A stretch of DNA of 64,000 bases from positions 558,001-622,000 of the forward strand of contig NC_016460.1 in NCBI RefSeq assembly GCF_000226115.1, written 5' to 3'. The position numbers were made by a program, and so were the translations under genes. This stretch comes from Thermothielavioides terrestris NRRL 8126. Taxonomy: Eukaryota > Ascomycota > Sordariomycetes > Sordariales > Chaetomiaceae. Below the pieces are notes generated by a model that ran no database searches, had not been told where the DNA came from, and saw only the letters and a program-made list of their open reading frames with translations. This document shows, one piece after another, positions 1-11,461 of this stretch (positions within the stretch are counted from its first letter, which is position 1; every line of letters starts with the position of its first letter).

Positions 1-707
1 ATTTTTAAATGGCCGAGCAATCCGCAATGAGGTAGTGGAGCGACGATCCTAAGTGCAACCCCAACTTACTCCGGGTCAGCAGTTCTGGTGTAGTGTGTTG
101 TGCATTGCCTCGTGGCGCCTCGTGGTGCCGTGTGGGACACACATCTTCGGCGGGCCCGCGTGATTTGACAGGACACACCATGGCTCCCACGGGCACAGGA
201 ACAGGTGACAAGGTGATGGCTGAGGGGTGATGGGTGACGCAGCCTGGGGAAGGCGGGTCCTGGACCACTGAAACAGGGGTTCGGTGCAACCCGCTGTCAC
301 CCGCAGGCCGTCCCCTGGCAACCTCACCAAGCCCCACCAGCAGCCCGTCACCTGTCACCCCGCCTTTCCGCTGTGCTGCACTCCGCAATCCAGCAACTTC
401 GATTGCCAATCGCTGCAACCCTGTTGCGCAGGAGAACCCGGGTCCTATTGGAAATACCCAGCGCGTCATCGGTCGTGCGGGAGCGGCTTTAAATCTGGCT
501 GATCTCCTCTGCCACTCTACTACCGATTTTCCCCATCTCAGCCCGTGCGTGGTCGAGCAGGGCAGTGAGTGTTGCAAGTCCCAGAACTGCAGGTCCCGCC
601 GTCGGTTTGCTGCCAGCGTGAGGTCCTTGAGAAGCCTTTGGCCTGCCTACCTACCTTAGTGTATTCCGTACATACATAGCAGCAAATCCCCAGCACAGCC
701 AACCACC
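1..707. other. Gene-free upstream region
   Basis: No convincing gene is seen on either strand. Several overlapping open frames exist but none resembles a known family or shows plausible splice structure. The right part is presumably the promoter and 5' untranslated region of the Pin1-type gene starting at 708. Confidence 0.5.
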
Positions 708-1385
708 ATGGCCGACGTAAGTGGTGGCCCTCTACAAGCGACGACGCCGAACTCCATGCCCGCTAACATGCCGACCTACCCCCTGCAATAGCAACAACCG
801 GAGACCGGCCTCCCGCCGAACTGGGAGGTGCGCCACAGCCAGTCCAAAAACCTGCCCTACTACTTCAACCCGGTCGAGAAGGTGTCGCGGTGGGAGCCGC
901 CCCCGGAGACCGACACGGAGAAGCTCAAGATCTACATGGCGACGTACCACAGCAACAAGGGCGGCCTGGCCGCCGGCGCCGCCGAGGAGCGGCAGCCGGG
1001 CAAGATCCGCGCGGCGCACCTGCTGGTGAAGCACTGCGACAGCCGGCGGCCGTCGAGCTGGCGCCAGAACACCATCACGCGCACCAAGAAGGAGGCCTAC
1101 GACATCATCCGCGCCCACGAGCAGCGCATCAAGGCCGGCGAGATCTCGCTCGGCCAGCTGGCCCTGACCGAGTCCGACTGCAGCAGCGCGCGCAAGCACG
1201 GCGATCTGGGCTACTTTGGGCGCGGCGACATGCAGAAGGAGTTTGAGGACGCCGCCTTTGCCCTGAGGGTAGGCGAGATCTCGGGCATTGTGGACACCGC
1301 GAGCGGCTTGCACCTGATCGAGAGGTTGGTCACTGGGCTTGTATTTGCTGCGGGGCTACTGACATGTTGTGCTAGGCTCGAGTAA
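708..1385 (+). CDS. Pin1/Ess1-type peptidyl-prolyl cis-trans isomerase (WW + rotamase)
   Basis: Model: exons 708-716, 792-1324 and 1376-1385, 183 residues. It should isomerise phospho-Ser/Thr-Pro bonds, for example in the RNA polymerase II tail and cell-cycle proteins, in the nucleus. The protein opens with a WW domain (about residues 9-41) whose two signature tryptophans are W14 and W37, followed by a parvulin-type domain from about residue 70, with the typical IRAAHLLVKH strand and a C-terminal SGLHLIERLE. Length and domain order match the fungal Ess1/Ssp1 family. The first exon codes only three residues (ATG GCC GAC then GTAAGT), and the last supplies only the end of the terminal strand; without it the frame reads on into intron sequence. 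Convergent with the LrgA/LrgB-like gene. Identity is near certain; exon 1 is inferred from an ideal donor and CAATAG acceptor. Confidence 0.93.
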
Positions 1386-1890
1386 CGCTCTCCAAGGCTT
1401 TGTTTTACCTGGTCAACAGGGTGGGATGGGATTGCGAACAGATGCGCTTGAACCAAGCACTGTGGCCTGACGTGCATGGTTGTGTTGGTTGAGAGCGCCA
1501 AAAAGGTTACGTTGCCACCATACATAGCTCCGCACGAATGTGAGGACCTGGAGAACAGAGTAACAGCTCACCGTCTTCTTCATCCGGCTTTTTGGCTGTT
1601 TGATCTCGATAGGCATACTGCAGCCTATCCATATTGACTTCCATATCCCCGCTAGGCGTTACGAGGAGGTGGGGGGGTGACCACCCCAGGAGGGGAATCT
1701 GGCGCCGGTGAACCAGTCACGAGCTCTTAATTCCCGACCGAGGGCCTGCTTCGCTTTCGTGAATACTTCCATAAACCACACAAGGAGGCTATCCCCTCCT
1801 TCAACCCTCATTTCCCGCCCGAGATCTCCATGTCCAACACATCGTCATCACTGCCGTGTTTCAACCCCAAGCATCCCCCCTGTTTCCCGT
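1386..1890. other. Convergent intergenic region
   Basis: Space between two convergent genes, presumably holding both 3' untranslated regions and polyadenylation signals. No additional gene is supported. Confidence 0.5.
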
Positions 1891-4003
1891 TCACACTACC
1901 ACACCATCCATCACCCAGCGGGCTAGCGGCGGAATACTCGAAAACACCACCGTCATGACTCCCAGCGCAATCATTGACAGCGCAGCGTACGGCGCCGCCT
2001 CGCTCTGCGTCTCGTACAAGTATGCCGTGCCCATCGCCGCCGCATTGACTCCGACCGTAACCCCCGCCGCCACCGTGAGCGGGTCGTTCGCTCTCTGCTG
2101 AGCCGCCGCCGCCTCCGGCCGGGTCCCGCTGGTGTCTCGGGCCGGCGGCGCCCCCGTGCGTGTCCCTGTCTCTGTCTCTGTGTCACCATGCGCGACCCCG
2201 TCTCTCCCATTCCCACCCACCAGATCCCGATCCCTAACGGCCGTTGCCGCACCCTCGACCCTGCCCCCACCCCGCTTGGCAACAACAACCCCTCCTCCTC
2301 CTCCTCCTCCTCCTGCACCTCCTCCTCCCCCTCCAACCCTCCTCGCTACCCGCAACCTCAACCCCCGCACCACCCTACCCTCCAACCACCTGCCGACCCC
2401 AAACCCCAACCCCATCTGGTACACAATCCCGCTGCCGACGACCATGGCGGCGTTGAGCCCCTCGTCGCCGCCGAGCATGTCCAGCGCCGGGTTAGCCAGC
2501 GCGATGGTGACGCTGCGCGCGGCGAACGCCAGCGCCCGGGCGGGCGGGCGCACCCCGAGCCCGCGCGCCGCCAGCAGCGGGCCGCCGCACACGTTGGCCA
2601 GCGCCAGCGCGCCGCACACGCCGCAGGCGCCCAGGCCCGCCCGCGACAGCAGCGCCGACCGGTGCTCGTACAGCTTGAACCCCCACGCCACCAGGCCCGC
2701 GTTGAGCAGCGAGATGGCCACGTCGCCTGCTGCCATTCCAGGCTGTGATGGTGGTGACGTCGATGGGGTGCCGGTGGTGGGGGAGGAGGAAGAGGAGGAG
2801 GAGGAGGAGGAGGATGATGATGATGCGGCGCGTAGGATCAGGGTGGAGAGTGGCGTGTGCGTCTGCAGGGTGTCGAGCATGGCGGGCAGCGGCCGGCCGC
2901 TGAGGGCGCTGTCGGCGAAGACGTAGGCTATCATGGCGAGGGAGGTCCACAGGACGGGGTTGAAGAACCCGGACAGGAGGGTGCGGAGCCAGGGGGCCAG
3001 GCGCGGGCTGGATTTGATGCCGGACTGGATCGCCAGCGTGGTGAGCCAGAGGGAAAGCAGGAGGGTGGTGGCCAAGGCGGCGTCGTTCTGGGAGGCGCAG
3101 CGGAGTGGCACGCCCACTGTGAGGGTCGAGAGCCAGCAGAGCAGGAGCACAGGGTTGCGCAGGGCCCAGGTCCGCAGGTAAGTCCAGCGTGACGGTGTGT
3201 CTGTTTCCGGGGAGGAATTGTAGACAGGTTCCGGTGTACAGTTGTTTCGTTCCAAGGGTGATTCTCTTCCGGAATCCAGCCGAACTGTCAGGGAACTGCC
3301 CCTGGGAGTTCCTTCGCACAGGGATTTACGCGGCGTGCTGAGTCCCGAAACCTGTTGCTGTTCCCCCTTTTCCTCATCAATTTCTCGGCCAAGCCACAAA
3401 TGCTTGTCGTAGCGGACCATGAGGCACTGGATTAGTAGCGCCACAAAGTAGGCCCAAATGGTGTTGAACGTTCCGGTCAACGCTTGCAGTTGTCAGCTGG
3501 GCTCCAACGAGAGAGAATTATTTTTCCTTACCAAAGCTGACGATGATCATTCCGATGCTATGGGCGTCGGATAGAGGACCACGAGATAACATGACAACCG
3601 GGATCGTGAAGCCAATCGACATGTGGCGGTTCAGGAGTTCCGTCTGTTCTTGTCAGCGGGCGAGGATCCACGGCAGGCTCGGGGAAGCGCTACCACTCAC
3701 GGCATGTTTCAACCGCCGGCGGTAGAAGCCCTCAACTCCCGGTATGATACATCCGGATATTGAAAAGCACACAAAAACCCCAGCCATGGCGAGTATGGGT
3801 GCGGGAAAGTCGGATCCCTCGCGATCCAGGCCAAGTTGGATTCCTGCTATTAACAGCTGGGAAAGAAAGGCCATGACCACGGCAATCAGACCATTTTGAA
3901 TCCTGTCCGGCAGCCAGAACGGCAGCCGGACGACTGGAGATGGTAGCTTTATGACTCCAAGGCTGGTGGTGGGATGTGAGTGTACAGTTAGTGATGAAGC
4001 CAT
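1891..4003 (-). CDS. LrgA-LrgB-like fusion membrane protein (plastidal glycolate/glycerate transporter relatives)
   Basis: Model: exons 4003-3701, 3643-3532 and 3482-1891 on minus, 668 residues. The N-terminal part (about residues 1-175) is strongly hydrophobic and resembles LrgA/CidA, with IAVVMAFLSQLLIAGIQLGL and a FTIPVVMLSRGP loop. The C-terminal half holds the LrgB-like signature RSVTIALANPALDMLGGDEG followed by NAAMVVGSGI. LrgA-LrgB fusions are known from plants (PLGG1) and are common, uncharacterised, in filamentous fungi; the substrate here is unknown. A hydrophilic linker at about 170-230, a poly-serine run (repeat at 2782-2822) and a glycine/alanine-rich segment interrupt the membrane core, probably as cytosolic loops. 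Both introns have canonical donors (GTGAGT, GTAAGG) and preserve the frame exactly. Family fairly sure; exact start and linker boundaries less so. Confidence 0.82.
2281..2333. repeat. Trinucleotide-rich (TCC/CTC) tract inside the LrgB-like gene
   Basis: A run of CTC/TCC triplets lies within the coding exon and gives a glycine-rich segment on the minus strand. A second GGA/GAG run at about 2782-2822 encodes poly-serine. Both are low-complexity expansions in a membrane-protein loop. Confidence 0.7.
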
Positions 4004-7000
4004 ACCGGTCTGACACCGACACCACGGCACCGGCGCCCGGAGAAATGCAAGTTCGGATCAACGAAACGAGTGGACGACAGCGTGTTTGCTTCTCACACAG
4101 CTACACACATGCCAGGTAGTGAGACATGGCCTTGGACGAAACTTGAGAGCAGATGGAGGATGGCGATTGTTGCACTTAAAGGGGACAGCATCGGCAACTA
4201 CTCGTGGTGTTTGGGACACGCGCTGCAGCCGGCCCTGCGTTTGTATCCCCTCTGGTTCATGCTTTAGCGACCCGTCTTGACGATGAAGCTCGGGATGGAG
4301 GCTTGGGCCGCGCCTCGCCTGGAGATGAAGCGTGCAAGTACGAACTCTGTGCCATTGTTGATCGGGAGCAAATCGGGTTCGGTCACCGCGGACATGGAGA
4401 CTCTCATCGCACGAACGGGTTGGAGAATCCAGGTCCGCTCAGCCATCGAGCGAATAGGCTGCGTGGGATCAGGGTATCGCAGAAGGCTGTGTTTGCCAGG
4501 AAGGGCCCACGGCATGCTCCTAAGCGACGTACTGGAGCGACACGTCAACATGTCGGTGTAGATTACCCGTCTCTGGACCCGAGAAACCCAGCGGAGCCTG
4601 AGCTGGCTCTCCCAGGGCGCGAAGGCTTGAAAGACTTGCAGGCTTGGGTCAAACAGAGCGTACACAAAGCCCAGGAACAGAGCACTGCAGGAAGCACGCC
4701 GGCGTGTTTGTGACCTTCCCGGGCAGCGGGACGGGAGGCGGAAGGAGCTGTGTGCCGCCGACCCCAGCGTGGCCTTAATTCCCCGATCGAGCCCGAGCCG
4801 CTGGCTCCAGAGGATTGACTCTCGTTGTCTCATGCGGTCCGAGGAACGGAAGAGTTCGCTGAGATACGGGAGGTTCAAACAAGGGGCCCGTGTCTCAACT
4901 CTCTTGCATATCAGTGAACCTGGGATGATGGGTATTGCCCCACTGGAGCACGGCAACGGGAGCCGGACAACCATGCTCTCAGCGCCGTGCGGCGGCCCCG
5001 CAAACGTCAGAGGATTGGCGGGCAGCGATGAACGAGGGCACACCGCAAGATTCTGGGGAAGGCCAGGGGCAGCTCATGCCAGATCCAACAAGCACGAAGC
5101 AGCTAACATCGCCGTCCCGTCGTTCCTGGGTCCTAAGGGTGCCGACGGTCTGCCAGGGTGCCCGATTGGGAAATGTTGGGCGCAGGGCTAGGGGCGTCAG
5201 GGCCGTGTGAGGCGGCTGCAAACGAGAGCAAGCGCAAGAGGCCAGTAAGGTAGTGATGGAGCCGTAACAAGCTGTGGCACTGTATGTACACACTGGGAAG
5301 CCGCAGGGCCTCGGCGTGTGGTGGCGGATGGGCCTGCAAGTTGCCGCGCCGCGAAGACGGTTGGCTGCGGCTCAACCCGCGGCCTGGCTCTAAGCGTTTT
5401 GTGGCGCCATGCTTTGGCCACGAAACGCACAGCAGTAACAAGGTGGCTTGCCGGCCGCATCTGGAGTGCGCCGCCATTCGTAAAGCACAGTTCGGAGGAA
5501 GAACTCCAGACTGCGAGGGTGTTGGACAGACACCCGTCCCACGGCGTTTGTGTTTGTGCTGCCTCGCGAGCTAATTTCGACCGGAGCCCCTGGTTTGGGA
5601 AAGGAGGCAGAGAGAGGCGGGGAAGGTTAACGGCCACGGAGCTGAAACTCGACCATTGGGTTTTGCTTTCCGACACTTGCTCGCAGAATGAACAAGACGC
5701 CTTTTCGACAGGCAAAGTCACCCGAGCGGCTCTGAACTGGTGTTCGCCGGGAGCCCCGCCAGCCACGACTGCTGCCAAGCTGTGGTGCTGTACCATACCG
5801 GTATTGGCATGAGCGAGGAGGATCACGGCATTGCTTATCAATGCTGGGACTCGGAATCTTCGCGTGTGTTGGACTGGCATCATCCATTTGGCCAACTTCG
5901 ACCACGGTTTGGGAAGAAGATGGCTGGACGGCTCGAGCTTGATCTTGGCGGAGAGTGTATGCGAGGGAAAAAAGAAAAAGGCAGGCGTGCTTGGTGCAGC
6001 TGTCAGTTGCCAGGTTCTTCTTCCGCAGACACAATCGAATGCATGCATGAAGAGTCCATGAACATGCCTGCCGGTAAGACAACCAGCTCGGCCGAAAACA
6101 CCACGACGTCACCCACCACGATGTGGTGGTAAAACCACTTGGCTGCAACCCGCTATGATCGGCGGCGTTCGTCGGCATGCGAATCCCGAGCTTCCCGAGG
6201 ACTCGACTAGATTTGCCCCTCGGACTGATAATCATCACGAGGGGTGGACTGCGGCGGTGCAACGGTGTGACGAGCCAGAAGGTCCGGCACCGAGCGAGCG
6301 GGTGTGAAAGGGGAAGGTCAAGAGGCGGGGCCGGGTTTGACAAGCTTTTAACGTTGAAGCAAAGCCACCTGCCTGTGACTTCAAGACGACAGCAGTAGCG
6401 GTCGGACAGGTGACAGCATTGCGGCCGGCCCGGGGGTGCCCCCGGCTTGCGGAGGGCGGCGTCGAAGCCGGCGATAGTGTGCGCCAGTCAGCAGTTCCAT
6501 GTTGTTGCGAAGGAACGAGACAAGGCAACAGGACATGGAAGAAGATTTGCGGATGGCTGCCCGCCCTACTCCGTCCGGTCACTTCGGGAAATTGCAGTTG
6601 ACTGCTGGAAGTTCCGCCTGCCTGGAGTGCAATTGCTGCCTACGGACGTAACGAGAGGAAGGAACGAGGGCGGTCTCTCGACGAGTCTCTCTGCTGTGCC
6701 CAGGAGCGACGGAGCTTGGAGAAGGTCATCAGCAAAATCGAGACTCGGCACAAAAGCTCCAATCGCTGCGTGGATATGGCTCAGCACTAACCAAGAATAG
6801 TTAGCGCAGATTATTTAGGCATGCACATACAAGGCAGGTGGGGCACCATCGGCAGTTTCATCAGGGGTCAAAACAATTGAACCCCACAACCCGCAGTCCA
6901 CGCTTCCAACATCCGGCAACACTTCAGGGCCCGTGTCACGTCACATGCTCGTTTTTGTTGTTGAAGTAACTTATTTACAGGGCAGCTTCGTCAGCTAGAT

Positions 7001-7027
7001 GCTGTGGCCCGTTTTCGCCTGCCCGGG
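4004..7027. other. 3-kb region without a supported gene
   Basis: Two long minus-strand open frames (5043-4264 and 6048-5197) occur, but they show no family resemblance, no domain-like hydrophobic pattern and overlap equally long frames on the other strand, so they look like chance frames in GC-rich DNA. The left edge contains the promoter of the LrgA/LrgB-like gene and the right edge that of the HAUS3 gene. A lineage-specific protein or long non-coding transcript cannot be excluded from sequence alone. Confidence 0.45.
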
Positions 7028-8846
7028 ATGGATGCCGAGTCGCTAGTCAGGACTCTACGGGCGTACGACGCGTCGTTTGATGCATCGGCGGTGAGGGCGG
7101 CGCTTTCGGGGCCTGAAGGCGCCGAGCTCTTGCGCTGGGCTACCGTCCACCTCACCCCGGACACACTGCTGACCGTCGATGAGATAACCCAGTAAACTGG
7201 ATTCCCCTCCAGTATTTGCTCGCTATCAGTTAGGTACTGACTACTATCCATCAGATATGCTGCGCTCGAAGGGTCGGGCCTGGCCGAGCGGCTCGCCTCG
7301 TCATCAGATCTCTCAGCCGCTCGTGTTCTGTCCGACCAAGAAACCAAGGATGCTATCGAGGAGCTTAACCGCTCGACCCAGGCTATCATGCGGCAGACCG
7401 AGACGCTCAAGAAGCAACAAGAGTCTCTCGATCGTCTTGTCAATGCTAGCCGACTGGGCGCGCAGGACCGGGATGCCCTTGAGGCATCACAGGTTCGCAA
7501 ATGGAATGCCCAGCGCAGGGACCTGGAATCAGGCGTGCGTGTTGCCCCGAAACGCCGTGTTGTGAAAGGGCTCGCTGCTGACCAGCTTAGCAGGTGGGGC
7601 AGTTGTCCGAGTCCCTGAACTCTCGTGTGCTTGAGCTGGAGCAGCGGACGGCCGGGGCGGGTGCGGCAATTCAGCAGACGGTGGACACTTTGTTCCACTC
7701 AGACGATAAGCTCCTAAGCAGCCTCCAAAAACTAGGGTGGGAGCTGAAAACAGAAGATGGTGAAGAACAGGAGGATGTCGCGCTGTTGCGCGAGACATGC
7801 GCCAGGTTCGTCCCCATGATGCCCTTTTAAAGGGCTGAGACTCAGACCGTGGCAGGCTCATCAAGTTCACGGTGGAGGGAATTCGCACAAGACTCGACCG
7901 CATCTATCTCGAGTCGCTGGAGCTCACGGCGAAGACAGGCGCCAGCACCCAAGTATCAGCGGAAGACGCCACCGCGTTACAGGAGGAACTCGAGTCCCTC
8001 TATGCAGAGATCCTTCCTGTCGCACAGATGTCTACCGAGCAGCAATTCCTTGAGCCCGCGCTCAAGAGCCTCGCCGCAAAGAATGGTCAGAACCTGGCGA
8101 GGTCTGCCAAAGCAACCAGCTACGTGAGTCTAGGCAACGCGAGGTGCATGGGTCAACATTGCGCTAACGCCGCCCAGATTCACGAATGCCTGGATTACCT
8201 CATTGACAGAGCACAAGACCTGCTCGCTCGAGTGGAAGCCTTCCAAGCGTATCAGCTTGCCACAACGGCTGTCCTCGACATGGCGAACTCCGTGTTGGCC
8301 GCCGAGGCCGCCGCTGGCGCTGAAGCCTCGGCGACAAGGCAGAGAGGCGGCGGGCCTGATGACGCGGCGTCCCCGGTCCGTCCTCGGCCCAAGCAACGAG
8401 TAAGGCACTCGCAAGGCGCTCCAGAAACCGCCGAGGAAACCTCACTCGAAGAGGTCCTGCGTGCGCTTGCCATCAGCCTCCCAGGGGCCGAGGATGCGCC
8501 AGCCGACGTACAAGCGCAGGCAGGAGAGCTAGCCTCTACCCTTGCCAACCGGCGGGCGAAGGTCGACGATATCGCCAGCAACGTCCAAGCGTCCTTTGAG
8601 AACGCTGCAGCGAAGCAAGTCACCGACATGAAGCTCGCAATCCAGCTGGTGCGCGACTCCATCCTGGCCGAGAGTCCGTTTGGGGATGTGCGGCTTGTGG
8701 ACCCTGAGATCGAAGGGTCTATCGCGGTGCTGACCCAGGAGCTGGCCACCGTCGACGAGAAGCTGAAAAGCCTCGACACCGGTGTGGCCACCTTACGGGG
8801 TCCGAACGCGAAGAGAGATGAGCTCATCAGCCGCTGGGGTTCATGA
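7028..8846 (+). CDS. HAUS augmin-like complex subunit 3
   Basis: Model: exons 7028-7191, 7255-7534, 7594-7805, 7856-8123 and 8178-8846, 530 residues. Augmin recruits gamma-tubulin to existing spindle microtubules so that new ones branch off. The first 75 residues match the HAUS3 N-terminal pattern: an LVRTLRAY start, a GAELLRWATVHLTPDTLLT block like the FLKWFCGNVN block of animal HAUS3, then a hinge and long heptad-rich segments (about 85-180, 190-320, 400-520) predicted as coiled coil. An acidic, proline- and arginine-rich stretch near residues 340-380 breaks the coils. All four introns have GT-AG ends and keep the coils continuous; the last intron (8124-8177) is a multiple of three without a stop, so retention would add 18 residues. 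The start is the first ATG in the HAUS3-like frame. Without a search the assignment rests on the N-terminal pattern. Confidence 0.78.
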
Positions 8847-9557
8847 GCCTTTCTAAGGCCAGCACCATCACTGGTTCCTGGCTCTTCGTCCACATGACAC
8901 CCAACAGGATACGCAACACGCTGGGGACTGTAAGTCGAGCCCATTCCCGGTGGTATACCCGGGCGCACTGCGGGCCAGCGGTCGTTCGCATACTTTGCAA
9001 TCTGGGCCGAGCCGATCAACGACTGCTGTCCCAAGGAATGACATCACTAATCACGACAACACAGTGCACCGGTGCCGAAGACCCAGCGCAGAACAATAAA
9101 GAGCCGGGACAATTCACGGGATGCCCTCTGGACCTTCCAGCCGTTCTCTGCAAGCGCAGGAACTGGTATCACCGTCTTTCGTGTCCATCCACTCGCCGTA
9201 TGGAGAGGGTCACCAAGACGGACTTGGAACGTAAGCGATACCTTTCTTCCCCACGCTCTCCCTCTCGCAGCTGACGTGTCCCTCGTAGCCCACCAGGAAG
9301 ACAGGAAAGAGACTCTGGATGCGGCCTGGCCAACGGGCAAGGAACAGCGCCAGACCATGACGGGCGGACTCGATCCGAATCTGGCCGAGGCATCGCACTC
9401 TGGCGAGTCCAACGGGCAGGAAGACAAGGGAAACGCATGGAAGAAACAGCGTTCAGGTGTGCTTGAGACGTAACGCTGGACTGGGATTGGCGCTTCGCAT
9501 GCAGATAACAATGATGGGCTCATACCAGATCCTCTGACGCCTCGGCTGTCCTGCCGC
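8847..9557. other. Intergenic, convergent 3' ends
   Basis: Lies between the HAUS3 gene and the epimerase gene, which converge. Short open frames on both strands (for example 9523-9047 minus) resemble nothing recognised. Nothing else is supported. Confidence 0.45.
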
Positions 9558-10415
9558 TTATTCCTTCTCGTCGTGTGTCCACCCCAGCACTTCCCGCGCC
9601 TTATCGACGGTCCAAAACCCCCTTTTCCCGCTCAGCCCCTCCCTGATCTCCGCCTTGGGGTAGTATTTCCTCGCCAGCTCATCGCTGCTCATCTCGGCGT
9701 CCTCGCCGGCGGCGCAGATGTCCGGCGCGACAATATTGAACACCTCGCACCCCTCGAACCGGTCCGCCCTCTCCACCGCCAACAAACAAGCCCGCGCCGT
9801 CGCAGCGGGACTGACCCACCCCCAAAGCTGCCGCACCGCCTTCTCGTGGTCCTTCTCATAGTCCTCCACCACCTCCCTCCTCGTGCCGACCTGGTGAATC
9901 CGCAGACAGGCGACCCTCATGAAGGGAAACCAGCGCGCGATCGCGGCAGCGGCCGTCTCGCCCTCCAGCTTGGCCAGCGCGTAGGCGTCGGTCGGCCGCG
10001 GCGGGAAGGCCTCGTCGATGGGGAAGTAGGGAAACTCGAGCGGCTGGTGCGAGTAGACCAGCCCGACGGCGTTGACGGAGCTCGCGTAGGCGAAGCGCGC
10101 CACGCGCCGCTCGGCCGCCGCGCGCAGGCCGTTGAAGGCCGCGCTCACGTTGTTCTGGTGCACGAAGTGGTCTGCCTTGCCGACCGGGTTGGGCACCGCG
10201 GCGAGGTGGATCACCGCGTCGGCGGACTCGAAGGCGGCGAGCAGCGCGTCGTAGTCGTTGGCCGCGTCCGCCGTGCGCATCTCTGTGTTGGGGATCGAGG
10301 GGTCCGGCGGCTGCGCCGTGCGGTTGATCTGGATCGTGTGGTGGCCTGCCGCCGCGCACTTCTTGACCACCTCGCGGCCGACGAGGCCGCGCGCGCCTGT
10401 AATGGCGATTCTCAT
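9558..10415 (-). CDS. NAD(P)-dependent extended SDR epimerase/dehydratase-like protein
   Basis: Single exon, 285 residues, cytosolic. A Rossmann fold opens the protein with MRIAITGARGLVG, giving the GxxGxxG cofactor loop (G7, G10, G13). Asp-Ala-Val-Ile-His-Leu-Ala-Ala follows at strand beta 4 (about 66-73), serines 112-113 supply the catalytic Ser, and the YxxxK pair is Y145 and K149. This is the layout of the extended short-chain dehydrogenases that act on nucleotide sugars or related substrates, but the protein is shorter than GalE-type enzymes and its substrate cannot be named. The frame extends 30 codons upstream without ATG; the chosen ATG is the only one that begins directly at the Rossmann beta 1. 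Confidence 0.88.
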   Translation of the reverse strand: MRIAITGARGLVGREVVKKCAAAGHHTIQINRTAQPPDPSIPNTEMRTADAANDYDALLAAFESADAVIHLAAVPNPVGKADHFVHQNNVSAAFNGLRAAAERRVARFAYASSVNAVGLVYSHQPLEFPYFPIDEAFPPRPTDAYALAKLEGETAAAAIARWFPFMRVACLRIHQVGTRREVVEDYEKDHEKAVRQLWGWVSPAATARACLLAVERADRFEGCEVFNIVAPDICAAGEDAEMSSDELARKYYPKAEIREGLSGKRGFWTVDKAREVLGWTHDEKE

Positions 10416-10745
10416 GGTGTTGGCGTTGACGTGGGTTGCGGGTTCCAGGAGCGTCAGAGGGCAAGACTTGAGCAGGCCGGGGGGTGTGCTACTGGGACAA
10501 CTCAACGAATCCGTACTATCGGTATGGGTGTTTATCTTCGCGTCTACTACCTTATATACATCCTGCCACTCGTAAAGGTGACGTTCTCTACCTCCAATCC
10601 GCGGAGAAAGACGCGTGCAGTGCGCAGCTGCCGGATCTATGGGGATGACATCATGGAGCGAGGTCGGTGGTGTTGATGTTCAGCATGTAACCCTAACCCG
10701 CGATCTCGAATTCCTTGCAGGCCAACACCCTCTCTCCGTCTTCTC

Positions 10746-11461
10746 TCATGGAAGACTCAAGCTTCCTTCTCCGTCCTCGGGCCGTGAAGCCACCCAGGCC
10801 ACGGGCAGAATCGCGAGCCCGACCACCATCATGAAGGCCCCTCCCGTGACCCCAAAGAAGATCGCATATGAGACAATGCACACGATGAGGAAAACCGCGT
10901 AAAGCACATGCACGACGGCAAGAAAACCCAGCAGCCCATCAAAATGCCCCCGCCCCTAGTTAAATGGCCAGCCAGCCAGCCGCACAATCATCAGCCTCCC
11001 CATCTCACCTCGCCGGCACTGCCCCAGCCAAGCTCTCTTCTCTTGGACACAGCAGGAAGGAACAGATAGGAACAGATGGAAGAAGAAGAACTCACCACAC
11101 GCCAGCCCAAGACCCGCCTCTCCCCCTCTGCCTCGACAATCACGCCGACGGAGTACATGACGACCAGCTGGTCGACGACGTGGTAGACAACCGTCAGGAG
11201 GGCGTGCTGCCGCCGCGACAGGGCGGCCAGCACGAAGTGCACGAGGTTGTAGAGCGCGCGGCAGACGACCACGGCGGCGGCGAGCTTGCCGCGCGTGCTG
11301 GCCAGGTCGTCGAGCGGTCGCAGGATGCGCGCCTTGATGTGTGCCGACGGCGACAGCGACAGCGACAGGTCGCCGCCCCGCGTCGACGGGGAGGAGGTCG
11401 GGGGTGGCGGGGAGGCGCTGTCCTGGGTGGTGGTGGTGGTTGTGGGGAGCGTGATGGGCAT
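10746..11461 (-). CDS. Small integral membrane protein, unknown function
   Basis: Model: exons 11461-11096 and 10955-10746, 191 residues. After a Ser/Thr/Pro-rich N-terminus (1-35) come a helix with a short hydrophobic stretch (about 58-75), a second one around the VVYHVVDQLVVMYSVGVIV region (about 90-110) and, in exon 2, two long hydrophobic spans (GLLGFLAVVHVLYAVFLIVC and SYAIFFGVTGGAFMMVVGLA). This suggests two to four membrane helices. The intron uses a GTGAGT donor and a CTAG acceptor and keeps the frame. The second exon is invisible as an ORF on its own, because it has no start codon. I do not recognise the family. Confidence 0.62.

Noticed and set aside
4264..5043. 259-codon minus frame
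   Set aside because: No recognised motif, no splice structure, equal-length frames on the opposite strand; typical of GC-rich non-coding DNA.
5197..6048. 283-codon minus frame
   Set aside because: Composition and overlapping frames suggest chance; no domain pattern.
9573..10676. 367-codon plus frame opposite the epimerase gene
   Set aside because: Arg/His/Val-rich shadow of a GC-biased gene on the other strand.
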